Program-made: the position numbers and the translations under genes
Shown here: one piece after another, positions 26,201 to 34,418 of the stretch
Position numbering within the stretch: the stretch's first letter is position 1
How the letters are laid out: every line of letters starts with the position of its first letter
The notes under the pieces: generated by a model
Told to the model about the DNA's origin: nothing
Databases searched by the model: none
Seen by the model: the letters and a program-made list of their open reading frames with translations, nothing else
NCBI GenBank assembly: GCA_014382445.1
Contig: JACNJS010000081.1
Location: 1 to 57,412 of the forward strand
DNA length: 57,412 bases
Direction of reading: 5' to 3'
Source: Bacteroidota bacterium
Lineage (GTDB): Bacteria; Bacteroidota; Bacteroidia; Bacteroidales; F082

Positions 26201-26333
26201 CCTTATTTGTAAACGTAATTGCGAGGATGTGCCTGAAGGATTCGGGTTGCTTTAATGCTATTTTAAGATACTCGTTTACAAGTGTTGTTGTTTTACCTGA
26301 ACCTGCTGAAGACTTATAAACAATTAGAGGCAT
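23205..26333 (-). CDS. UvrD/RecB-type helicase-nuclease (AddA-like)
   Basis: A 1042-residue protein of double-strand break repair. It starts with the ATPase P-loop SSAGSGKTTTLVN (residues 8-20); ITFTNKAANEM, FLIDEFQDTS and GDAKQAIYRFR (motifs Ia, II and III) follow, then IMTIHKAKGLDFPAV and VAFTRP (motifs V and VI). The C-terminal domain is a RecB-family nuclease with D983 in RPDRV and D996-x-K998 in DYKTG. This layout equals AddA, which with AddB resects DNA ends at Chi-like sites. An AddB-like partner usually lies beside it in Bacteroidetes but is not in this window. The gene lies 185 bp downstream of tamB. Confidence 0.9.
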   Translation of the reverse strand: MPLIVYKSSAGSGKTTTLVNEYLKIALKQPESFRHILAITFTNKAANEMKSRVIETLKNLSDASKEPDQKLSNLISAINVDMVTLRNRAQKLLSLILHNYDEFAISTIDSFIHRVIRTFATDVQLPQNFEVVIDDEDIIPDIIQLLYDKIGNNKELTKVIINFVLAQADEEKGYDPTFKLIAFIKHHMSEDGFQHISKLNNLNIGELGDIIIRLRNKIEIEKSQIIKFAGSAIELCEANNLEIKDFYQGNNGILGYFVKLQKFNVPDEKLFPGKRVQETIEEEKWFSSKTTPAIQQSISAIKPNLSDYYQKVLKLIGSYFFHRLIYSKIYSLALVHEIRNLFAEFTEQTGKVHISEFNKKISNEIAGQPVPFIYERLGRKYRYFLIDEFQDTSVLQWHNLLPLIEESLSYGNFNMLVGDAKQAIYRFRNGEVELFSNLPDLYDNDGSQLSLTRQNLLHREYEEVILSTNWRSYSEIIKFNNDFFKTVVEPLSERTKLIYQELKQNIPEKSKAGGLVSLNFVAEDDAEIYEQEKLSNINDFVVKLRNIGFKEKDICILCRTKKSAISIAGFLLEKRYNVVSSESLLLTNSPKVRLIIAFFKLLNYPNDELAIAEFVENHIVISPDAGSFDDEFRSIRNNSKPGINKIFDHFKIVAKPNELHALSTYEIAEFVFKNIIKQNTADVFIQFLLDFILETNLPLDKFISRWEDKKEKLFISMPEDINAIRIMTIHKAKGLDFPAVIVDAANIKNPNTKNEYWEDLQHTGFEDLKVGLFPLTKNIQHINKGHIYDEEVAKTELDFLNLIYVAFTRPIKALFAIGQIKSRNPKDKFSDYMMNYLVAKGLWQDNKLAYNFGELSFEEFDDKKSPHEIIKLNTFISSKWQDLISVALSEDISQEVFTGISSKSYGKLIHKILAEIKTADDITSTINTLISFGLFNINDIKIIETTITDVVTHPDLKKYYEKELIIKNETELLLNNGEIVRPDRVVINKQLFTIIDYKTGEEKDEDYHQLRKYSEAFSALGYKTIESKIVYIGDIIRIVDVR

Positions 26334-26518
26334 GAGAGGTTTTTATGAATGATTATTTATAATAGTTACTGGTAATTAGTAATTCGCAAAAAATGCCACG
26401 TCAACCTTAACATCGTTTCATTATTCGCTCGTAACAAATAACTTATAGTTCTTGACTTAGTTCAAAAATATCTTTTTTGTATCAGTTATCATTTTAATAG
26501 AATCAATCTTGGTTTTGC

Positions 26519-29500
26519 CTACTGACTGTCTTCATCTTCCGGTTTAATCGACTCCTGATTAGATTTGATTTCCCTCTTGTCCCTACTATTCTTTTTTCTT
26601 GACCCAAACAATTCGGCAATATTATTGAAATCTTTTCTAAAGGCGATACCAACTCCTTGAGTATAGGGTGAAGTTTGATCGTAGTTGCTGTAGTTATACC
26701 ATGAGTTAACATTTGAATGATTAAATACTTTTAATACCCAACGCCCGTCGGGAGCTAGTTTATAACCAATATCAACATCTCCAACTATATTACTCGCACT
26801 TTGTTGACTACGATCGTATGACATCCCAAAATTACTCTCGATGGTTAACCTGTCATCAAACAATTGCGTAGATAAGGCCACCTCAAACTCCTGTTGCGAC
26901 ACTTCATCACCTGGTTTATAATTAAGCCCAATATCAACATTTTCGCTAATCTGCGAAAGCAAACTACTTAATTGGTTAGCAATAACATTGTAATAGGAGC
27001 TTTCGATGCTTATGCTTGCTGCATTGTTGAAGTTAAATGTTCCGAGAACCAAAAGCGATATCATTTGCTGGTTCATCATTGCAGCGTTTGTTGTATCCAG
27101 GTTTGAAAATACGGCTCTTTGATAATCAGGGTCAAGATCAGGAATTTTTATTTCGAACCTGATATTGGGATTTAATAACTCGTTGGTTAGTACAACATAA
27201 CATTCAACAGTTACTTTATTTTTGAATGATACTGTTGAATCGATTATAATTCCCAAACTTGAAAGACTCGTTTTAACTTTGTACAACCCTTTTATATTAA
27301 CATTAGCTGAATAAGGGTTCCCCGACCATGATATCCGCCCTCCTCGTACAAGAGTAAAACGCTTGCTTACAAGATTGCCAATTTTAAAGTGAAAAAGACC
27401 TTCTTCCACAATATAATCACCAACTAATGAAAACTTGCCTTTTGAGTCAACATCGAGAGCAAGATTTGAATTTCCTCTTGCATCTATTGTGCCCATATCA
27501 GCCGGTAAAGAGATACTCACATGAGCCACCGGTGTAACTTCCATTTTAACATTAATATTATAGTTAAGTTCGGTTTTTTCATTAATTTCTACTAATTCAA
27601 GAAGTACGTTTTCCTGTATGCTGTCAAAAGCAGGTTTAGTGAATATAATATAATCTTTATCAGATATTTCTACAGAATAATTTAGCGGTAATACAACCGA
27701 AGTACCCTTTTGCGTTTTTATATCTAATCTAAGATCAACATCATCGGGTCTACCGGTTATTTTTATATTACCCGAAGCTATGGCGGTGCCATAATAAAGC
27801 TCATTCATACGACTTGTTGTATTAAAGAAAAGTAGGCCCGGAGTAGTTATAACCATATCGAACATAGGGTTAGTAAAATAATTATGAGTTAAACTCCCAT
27901 TAATATATGCTTGATTACCAAGCGTGTCGTAAATAACCAGCTTATCGAACCTAATACCATTTTTAACAAATTCGATTGAGTTTGAGAATGAGTATTTCGT
28001 ATTCAGGTACACAATTCTCATAGCTGTTCGTTGCATGTCGGCTGATCCTGTAATAACAGGTTGTAACACACTTCCTCTTATGGAAAGATTTCCGGATGTT
28101 GTTCCCTCAAGATTATTCACAACATCACTAAAGAAAGGCTCTAATGTCCTTAATTTAAACCTGTTAAAAGAAACATCAATATTCAGATTATCATCTTTTT
28201 TAGTGGGGTAATAATAACCATCTGCTGAAAAAACCTCTCCTCTTCCTGCTTCACCCTGCCTTATTATTTGCGATTTAATAAAAACCGAATTATTGGTATT
28301 ATCCCATGTATTCATAATCCGTGCTTCACCTAAATATTCGTCGTTTAATTCCAGTTCCTTGATAGTGATATCAGAAACAAGTGTCGGATTATTTTTTATT
28401 AAAGTAAGGTTGAGAAATCCATTAATTTCACCATTCAAATCAAAATTCATTGGTTTAGTAAGTATGTCGAAATTGGAAAGATTCCAATCAGCAAATTCTG
28501 CCACTAGTGAATCATTTTCATATTTCGGAACAGTACCAATAAGCTTAAATCCCGACTCCCCTGTATGGATGTAAATATTATGAAAAAATATCCTGTCGTT
28601 ATACATAACCACCAGGTTGTTTGGTTCGATGTTCCATATCACATTGTTTAAGTAAACATCAGCTTTACCAATGTTAATCTTAATTGAATCAGCTACATCG
28701 GCAATATAACCTTCCAGTATTCCTGAGTTTTTCAATGCCGGATTTTGGTTATCCCAATATATACCGTATGTTATTGAGTCGTTACCTATTCTTGCCGACA
28801 GGCTAAAATCGTCGATGCCAAAAACAAGCGTGTCTTCTGCGGTGCTGTCTTTAAGTATAATATTTGAAATAGCAAGTTCACTAAATACATAATTGTTTAA
28901 GCGATGAATTGTTAGCGTACTGCTATCTAGACTTACATCTCTGTATTGGATTTTATTTGAGGAGAAATCAGCTTGAAAGTTATTATTACTAAAATTGAGT
29001 ACTGTATGTAATTTAGTATTTGGAGATATTGAAATACCTGATAGAAATTGGTCCGTAAAAATTTTTGGTTTCAGCAGATTCACATCAATGTCAACGTAAT
29101 CATCAACTACAACATATGTTGATTCATCGCCGGGTATTATATTAAAATAATAATCGGCAAGCCTGAAAATACTTTGTGTAAGAGTTGATATATTGTATTT
29201 GCCGGTAACATCGGCTATAATTACATCCGAGCTTAAATGTGTTTTGGTAACATTAAAAGAGTCGGTTTGCTTTGTAAGTATAATGCTGTCAATAATATAT
29301 TCGTTGTCATCGTAAACCAGCTTGTTTTTTGTTAGTGCAATATGAGCATTCAAAGTGTTGATATTGGTTCCGGTAACCTTTGCGTGAAGCTGAGATGACA
29401 AGTTTATATTTTGATCATACCAAAGATTAATTTTGTTGAGGTTCGCACTAACGATGTTTGAAGAAACTGTGAATACCGGATTTGTTGCTATATGTGCTTT

Positions 29501-31048
29501 TGCAGAAGCAGTCATCATTAAGTTTTTGTCGCCCACACGTAGATCGGCTAGTACCGAGTCATTTGCATAACTTCCAACAATGCTCATCCTGCTGTAATTA
29601 TATCCTAATAAATCAACATTAGTCAATATACCAGATGTGTTATAGCTGATGTTTTCCGGATATTTACCTTCCCCCGAAATATTTAGGTCAAAGTTCATTT
29701 TTCCAAGTAAATTAGTCTGGTTTACTAGTTTGCCAATATTAACAGAATCGCCGTTTACTTTAACATTAAAAGATAGCATGTTTTCTGTCGTATTTTTAAA
29801 CTTAATCTCTGACTTAATTTTTCCGTAACTTAAAAGTATATCAAGACTGCTTGAAAAGTCCTCATAATAGCCATTAAAATTACCTTTCACCATTATCTGT
29901 TCTTTAGGAGGAATAATATTGGGAAAATCCAGATGCTTTTCAACAATTGGTAAATAGAAATTTCCAATATCTTGTGGGTTTGTCGTAATAATTAACTCTT
30001 TGACAACCATGTAAGTTGAGTAAAAATCAGGGAGCCCTGTAAATCGGATATCACCCGATACCCGGGTATTTTTACCATATTTTATCTTTAGGTCTTCTCC
30101 AGTCAAATCACGTACAGTCCCATTCATTTTTCCGGTAATTCCAACAACATTTGGCATCTTAAAAAGCACATCGGCAAAGTACCCTATGTTAGCCATGTTT
30201 ATTGTTGATGGTCGTATATTAGCTGTCATATTAACAGAATCGAGATAATAACTAAACGAAGTATAATTTGAGTACTCCATTCCAAAATCACCATCGATAT
30301 AAGAATCATTTAGTTCAATAAGGGCATTTGTTGTATAAAGCCCACTGGAACTCACAATAAAATCAGCACGCAATTTTTTCACCACAACACCACTCTTTTC
30401 TCTTGCAACAAGGTTGTTAATTCTGAAATTAAGCGAATCGTTTATTATCTTAAAACCCGACAAATCAGCATTAATGCTATCGATAACAATATTTGCATAA
30501 TCCATAGTGCTATTGTCCTGATCATAACTTCTATTTTGGTTAAACAAGTTAAATGAAGAATTTTTTATTTTTACAGAACCTGAGAATATTTTGAAGTTAC
30601 CTCCTGATTTATCTCCATCACCACTTATTTTTTCAATTAATAATGATAAATTATCTGTTAACTCGTCATGGTACGAACCTATATTAAATTGGACACTGTC
30701 GAGTTTAATGGTTAAAAATTTAATCGATTTAAGATTAAAATTGCTAAAAACAGGCATGGTAGAAAGTTTACCGACTCTTAGCAATGTATTGTTATGATGA
30801 TCTTTAATCCATAACCCATCAATATTTATTCCACTAAAAATGCCAACTCTAATAGCATTAATATTTACGCTTTGACCCAGGCTGGTTGATAACATATTTG
30901 CAGCAAGGCGTGCTGAAATAGTTTGGACAATATGATTTTGGAATAGTAATGTAAGTGCAAATGGAATTATTGCTGGCACAAGCAGAACATAAAGCACAAA
31001 GGACGCGAGCTTTTTTTTGATATTTTTGCGGACAGATTTATTTTTCAA
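26519..31048 (-). CDS. tamB: TamB-like translocation and assembly module / lipid-transfer protein (DUF490)
   Basis: A 1509-residue protein anchored by one N-terminal helix (residues ~14-37) after a basic stretch (MKNKSVRKNIKKK) and otherwise made of beta strands that form a long hydrophobic groove across the periplasm. The DUF490/TamB signature occupies the last ~450 residues, including YIVEEGLFHFKIGNL and QISENVDIGLNYKPGDE. TamB-like proteins help insert outer-membrane proteins or carry phospholipids to the outer membrane. The best start is a TTG at 31048, directly abutting the divergent tsaD ATG; no ATG lies between it and the upstream in-frame stop. Confidence 0.88.
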   Translation of the reverse strand: MKNKSVRKNIKKKLASFVLYVLLVPAIIPFALTLLFQNHIVQTISARLAANMLSTSLGQSVNINAIRVGIFSGINIDGLWIKDHHNNTLLRVGKLSTMPVFSNFNLKSIKFLTIKLDSVQFNIGSYHDELTDNLSLLIEKISGDGDKSGGNFKIFSGSVKIKNSSFNLFNQNRSYDQDNSTMDYANIVIDSINADLSGFKIINDSLNFRINNLVAREKSGVVVKKLRADFIVSSSGLYTTNALIELNDSYIDGDFGMEYSNYTSFSYYLDSVNMTANIRPSTINMANIGYFADVLFKMPNVVGITGKMNGTVRDLTGEDLKIKYGKNTRVSGDIRFTGLPDFYSTYMVVKELIITTNPQDIGNFYLPIVEKHLDFPNIIPPKEQIMVKGNFNGYYEDFSSSLDILLSYGKIKSEIKFKNTTENMLSFNVKVNGDSVNIGKLVNQTNLLGKMNFDLNISGEGKYPENISYNTSGILTNVDLLGYNYSRMSIVGSYANDSVLADLRVGDKNLMMTASAKAHIATNPVFTVSSNIVSANLNKINLWYDQNINLSSQLHAKVTGTNINTLNAHIALTKNKLVYDDNEYIIDSIILTKQTDSFNVTKTHLSSDVIIADVTGKYNISTLTQSIFRLADYYFNIIPGDESTYVVVDDYVDIDVNLLKPKIFTDQFLSGISISPNTKLHTVLNFSNNNFQADFSSNKIQYRDVSLDSSTLTIHRLNNYVFSELAISNIILKDSTAEDTLVFGIDDFSLSARIGNDSITYGIYWDNQNPALKNSGILEGYIADVADSIKINIGKADVYLNNVIWNIEPNNLVVMYNDRIFFHNIYIHTGESGFKLIGTVPKYENDSLVAEFADWNLSNFDILTKPMNFDLNGEINGFLNLTLIKNNPTLVSDITIKELELNDEYLGEARIMNTWDNTNNSVFIKSQIIRQGEAGRGEVFSADGYYYPTKKDDNLNIDVSFNRFKLRTLEPFFSDVVNNLEGTTSGNLSIRGSVLQPVITGSADMQRTAMRIVYLNTKYSFSNSIEFVKNGIRFDKLVIYDTLGNQAYINGSLTHNYFTNPMFDMVITTPGLLFFNTTSRMNELYYGTAIASGNIKITGRPDDVDLRLDIKTQKGTSVVLPLNYSVEISDKDYIIFTKPAFDSIQENVLLELVEINEKTELNYNINVKMEVTPVAHVSISLPADMGTIDARGNSNLALDVDSKGKFSLVGDYIVEEGLFHFKIGNLVSKRFTLVRGGRISWSGNPYSANVNIKGLYKVKTSLSSLGIIIDSTVSFKNKVTVECYVVLTNELLNPNIRFEIKIPDLDPDYQRAVFSNLDTTNAAMMNQQMISLLVLGTFNFNNAASISIESSYYNVIANQLSSLLSQISENVDIGLNYKPGDEVSQQEFEVALSTQLFDDRLTIESNFGMSYDRSQQSASNIVGDVDIGYKLAPDGRWVLKVFNHSNVNSWYNYSNYDQTSPYTQGVGIAFRKDFNNIAELFGSRKKNSRDKREIKSNQESIKPEDEDSQ

Positions 31049-32062
31049 ATGACATATATATTAGGCATAGAATCATCTTGCGATGAAACATCAGCATCAG
31101 TAATAAAAAACACCAGGGTACTATCCAATATCATTGCAAATCAAGGTGTTCATAGCTCTTATGGTGGAGTAGTCCCCGAGTTAGCTTCAAGGGCACACCA
31201 ACAAAATATTATACCTGTAGTTGATGTCGCCCTTAAGGAAGCAAATATACAGAAAAATCAATTATGCGCAGTTGCATTTACACGAGGTCCGGGCCTCCTC
31301 GGATCGCTGTTGGTAGGCACTTCGTTCACCAAATCGTTTGCGTTGGCTCTCAACATTCCGATTATCGAAGTTGATCATCTGAGAGCACACATTTTGTCTC
31401 ATTTTTTAGATGATGACGATAGAATTAACACACCAACTTTTCCTTTTTTATGCCTTACGGTTTCGGGAGGGCACACGCAAATTGTTAAAGTTATCAGCCC
31501 ATCAGAAATGGATATTATCGGGACAACTATCGATGATGCCGCCGGTGAAACATTTGATAAAGCTGCAAAAATTATGGGCTTGCCTTATCCGGGTGGCCCC
31601 GAAATAGATAAACTTGCAAATACTGGTAACCCAAACGCTTTTTCTTTTCCAAAGCCCAGAATAACCGATTTGAATTACAGCTTCAGCGGATTAAAAACAT
31701 CGTTTCTGTATTTTTTGCGTGATAATTTGAAGAAAGATGATGACTTTATTGAAAAAAACAAAGCCGATCTGGCAGCCTCAATACAGGCAACCATTATTGA
31801 AATACTTTTAGATAAATTAAAAAAAGCTGTGACAGTTACCGGAATTAATGAAATAGCTATTGCAGGTGGTGTTTCGGCTAATTCAGGATTGAGAGTTAAT
31901 CTTCGGCAAATAGCTGATGATGAGGGCTGGAAAATATTTATCCCCAATATTAAATATACAACTGATAATGCTGCTATGATTGCTATTGCAGGTTATTTTA
32001 AATATTTAGAAAAGGATTTTTCATCGCAGGATGTTACTCCATATTCGCGGAGTAGTTTTTAG
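31049..32062 (+). CDS. tsaD: tRNA N6-threonylcarbamoyladenosine transferase subunit TsaD
   Basis: A 337-residue enzyme that transfers threonylcarbamoyl from its adenylate to A37 of tRNAs reading ANN codons, with TsaB and TsaE. The ASKHA fold starts LGIESSCDETS (5-15); the metal ligands H110 and H114 lie in EVDHLRAH; SGGHTQ, DDAAGETFDK, GYPYPGGPE-like LPYPGGPE, and IAGGVSAN follow. Length is normal. It is divergent from tamB with no intergenic base, so its promoter must lie inside tamB coding sequence or transcripts must be nearly leaderless. Confidence 0.97.
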   Translation: MTYILGIESSCDETSASVIKNTRVLSNIIANQGVHSSYGGVVPELASRAHQQNIIPVVDVALKEANIQKNQLCAVAFTRGPGLLGSLLVGTSFTKSFALALNIPIIEVDHLRAHILSHFLDDDDRINTPTFPFLCLTVSGGHTQIVKVISPSEMDIIGTTIDDAAGETFDKAAKIMGLPYPGGPEIDKLANTGNPNAFSFPKPRITDLNYSFSGLKTSFLYFLRDNLKKDDDFIEKNKADLAASIQATIIEILLDKLKKAVTVTGINEIAIAGGVSANSGLRVNLRQIADDEGWKIFIPNIKYTTDNAAMIAIAGYFKYLEKDFSSQDVTPYSRSSF

Positions 32063-32077
32063 GTTTCTCTAAATGCA

Positions 32078-32219
32078 GGTTTTTTTTCGATCCTCTAAGT
32101 CCTAAGCGACTTAGCGGATATGGTTTGGTTAAAAAAACCCACTGAATGGAATTTTCTCACAACCATGTTTCAACTAAGTTACAATTGTTTTGTAAGGAGA
32201 GAAAATCATTCAGCGGGTT
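32078..32219 (+). other. Nested hairpins that share one arm, between tsaD and coaD
   Basis: GGTTTTTTT (32078-32086) can pair with AAAAAAACC (32131-32139), enclosing a perfect stem CTAAGTC/GACTTAG (32095-32101, 32108-32114). The AACCC at 32136-32140 can instead pair with GGGTT (32215-32219) as the base of a second hairpin with arms CTGAAT/ATTCAG and ATTTTCTC/GAGAAAAT and a ~40-nt loop. The folds exclude each other. This could be a terminator/attenuator or a decayed palindromic repeat. Confidence 0.45.
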
Positions 32220-32309
32220 GAAAGATAAGCTTACATACCCGATAAATTCGGTTTATGTGTAAAGATTTTTCGAAAACTATTATCTTTACAAATCTTAAAA
32301 AAATAGTTT

Positions 32310-32777
32310 ATGGAAAGAATAGCAGTATTCCCGGGTTCGTTCGATCCGGTCACCCTGGGACATGTAAGTGTTATTAAAAGAGCACTCTCAATGTTCGATA
32401 AGGTTATAATCGGGATTGGAATTAATTCTGAAAAGAAAAGCATGTTTACTCTTGAGCAGCGTATTTCATGGATTAATGCAATATTTAAATCAGAGCCTAA
32501 GGTTATCGTTGATTCATACACAGGGCTTACGGTTGATTTTTGCCGACAGAAAAATGCTCACTATATACTTCGGGGATTACGTACTTCTGCCGATTTTGAA
32601 TTTGAAAGGGGAATTGGCCAAATAAATAGTATGATGGCCAACGATATTGAAACTGTGTTTTTACTTACAGAAGCACGGTACACACCAATTTCTTCCTCTA
32701 TAATTAGAGATGTGATTAGAAATGGCGGAGACGTAAGAGGAATGGTTCCTGATGAGGTTGATTATAAAAGCAAATAA
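32310..32777 (+). CDS. coaD: Phosphopantetheine adenylyltransferase
   Basis: A 155-residue nucleotidyltransferase that joins 4'-phosphopantetheine and ATP to dephospho-CoA in coenzyme A synthesis. FPGSFDPVTLGH (7-18) carries the catalytic H18; RGLRTSADFEFE and TPISSSIIRD (the ISSS phosphate-binding motif near residue 127) complete the active site. Length is normal. An 8-bp inverted repeat GTAAAGAT/ATCTTTAC (32259-32289) lies just before it. The next gene starts one base after its stop, so co-transcription is likely though no metabolic link is known. Confidence 0.96.
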   Translation: MERIAVFPGSFDPVTLGHVSVIKRALSMFDKVIIGIGINSEKKSMFTLEQRISWINAIFKSEPKVIVDSYTGLTVDFCRQKNAHYILRGLRTSADFEFERGIGQINSMMANDIETVFLLTEARYTPISSSIIRDVIRNGGDVRGMVPDEVDYKSK

Positions 32778-32778
32778 A

Positions 32779-34398
32779 ATGAAAGGTTTGTCTTTATCGG
32801 TCAAAAATACACTTATGAATAAATTTATTTCTGTAGTATCATTCATTTTGCTACCAACATTAATGTTTTCATATTCTGAATCCTACGCTAATCTATATGA
32901 ATTCTGTCATTCTGAACGAAGTGAAGCCCGCCTGCCGGACGGGCAGGAATCTCAAAGTAATGATCTCCAGGAAATATGGAATGACTTTGCTTACTCTCTA
33001 CATGACACCCGCCTGTCTGACGGACAGGAAAAAGAAGTTTTGCAGAGGTCCCAGAATGTAACCATTACTGGAATTGCTGAGGGTCAAGCAGGGAAACTGG
33101 TTAGAGTAATTGTTTATGCCGATCAGTTTTCAAATCTTGATCACACTATTGCACAAACTCATACTGATAATTCAGGGAAGTTTTTCATGCAGTTTGATGT
33201 TGACCAAACAAAATTTGCACTTTTAGCTCTTGGTTTGGATAAAGGAGAGTTTTATTTAAAACCGGGGACACATTACAATTTCAATATTTTGATTGATACT
33301 GTATTAGGAAAGGGCTCTATATTCGACCAGCTTCCGCTTAATTTTACTGTTGAAACTGATGATGGTGGCATCCAACAGTCGATAGGTGATTTTAATATGT
33401 TGTATAATGATTTTATTTACAACAACATAAACAGTATTTACAAAAGTAAGGACAAATCGGTGGTAACAGGATTTGTACAAGAAATGCATGAAAAATATAC
33501 AGATAACAAAGCAATATATGTACGTGATTACGTGAAATATTCTCTTGCATCTTTATTATGGTTAAGCAGGAAAGAGAGCAACCGCCAAATACTTGTAAAC
33601 TACTTTGTAAATAAACCCATACTTTACAAAAACATACAATATACCGATTTTTTTAAAGAGTTTTTTAAAAGCTATTTTACTTCTGAGAAAATATACACAT
33701 ACGAAGAGCTCATTCTGGCAATTAATAATAGTGAACCAATTGATATTGTTGATAAGCTGATTGCACGCGATGAAAAACTGGCACTTGACGACAGGATTCG
33801 TGAAATTGTTGAAATGCTACTTCTGTCAAGGCATTATCATAACCGCGATGTTAAAAAACAACGGGTTATATCAAAGTATAACGACATTGCAAATAGTTCC
33901 GAATTTATTGAAAACAGGCTTATTGCCCGTAACTTTATTACTAAATTGCAAGAATTACAAAATGGAACCAAGGCACCCTGCTTTATATTAACTAATGCAA
34001 AAAAAGATTCAATTTCGCTATCTGATTATGCCGGTAAGTTTGTACTACTTAGCTTTGTAAAAGAGGACTGCAGTATATGTGACTTTCACATGCAGCTTCT
34101 TAACGATATTCGAGAACAAAATGGTGATAAGTTTGATATTGTAACAATTGTCGCCGGAGATGAGTTTGACAGGTTAGTTGATTTTGCAAATGAAAGAGGC
34201 TATAAGTGGTCAATATTAAAAACAAATGAAAATATCCTTCTTCTTGAAGCGTATAATATACGGGCTTATCCGTCATATGTTTTTATTAATCCGGATGGCA
34301 CAATTGCCTATGCTCACCTACCAATGCCTGATGAAAACATGGAGCTTTATCTTCAGCGATTTATGAGTGGTTATAATGAAGTTGAAACAAATAAATGA
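32779..34398 (+). CDS. Exported thioredoxin-fold (TlpA-like) protein carrying repeat insertions
   Basis: A ~539-residue protein with an N-terminal signal region (from M at 32815, MNKFISVVSFILLPTLMFSY) and a C-terminal thioredoxin domain from about residue 400 with the redox pair CSIC (EDCSIC). Residues between the signal and the first beta domain (VTITGIAEGQ) are unusual: CHSERSEARLPDGQE and DTRLSDGQEK are translated palindromic DNA repeats. Starts at 32752, 32779 and 32815 are all in frame; 32779 directly follows the coaD stop, 32815 gives the cleanest signal peptide. It probably acts in periplasmic disulfide handling, similar to the protein at 37630-39000. Confidence 0.8.
   Translation: MKGLSLSVKNTLMNKFISVVSFILLPTLMFSYSESYANLYEFCHSERSEARLPDGQESQSNDLQEIWNDFAYSLHDTRLSDGQEKEVLQRSQNVTITGIAEGQAGKLVRVIVYADQFSNLDHTIAQTHTDNSGKFFMQFDVDQTKFALLALGLDKGEFYLKPGTHYNFNILIDTVLGKGSIFDQLPLNFTVETDDGGIQQSIGDFNMLYNDFIYNNINSIYKSKDKSVVTGFVQEMHEKYTDNKAIYVRDYVKYSLASLLWLSRKESNRQILVNYFVNKPILYKNIQYTDFFKEFFKSYFTSEKIYTYEELILAINNSEPIDIVDKLIARDEKLALDDRIREIVEMLLLSRHYHNRDVKKQRVISKYNDIANSSEFIENRLIARNFITKLQELQNGTKAPCFILTNAKKDSISLSDYAGKFVLLSFVKEDCSICDFHMQLLNDIREQNGDKFDIVTIVAGDEFDRLVDFANERGYKWSILKTNENILLLEAYNIRAYPSYVFINPDGTIAYAHLPMPDENMELYLQRFMSGYNEVETNK
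32902..33030. repeat. Two REP-like palindromes, one nested in a SERSEE-type repeat, inside a coding region
   Basis: CCTGCC/GGCAGG (32931-32936, 32942-32947) and CCTGTC/GACAGG (33012-33017, 33023-33028) are GC-rich hairpins with 5-nt loops and almost the same flanks (CCCGCCTG...CAGGAA). The first sits exactly inside a wider repeat that reads CATTCTGAACGAAGTGAAG | hairpin | AATCTC, known in translated form as HSERSEES. Both stay in frame within the thioredoxin-like gene. GC content stands out against the AT-rich surroundings. Confidence 0.85.
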
Positions 34399-34418
34399 TT
34401 TCCGGAAAGTCATTAATG

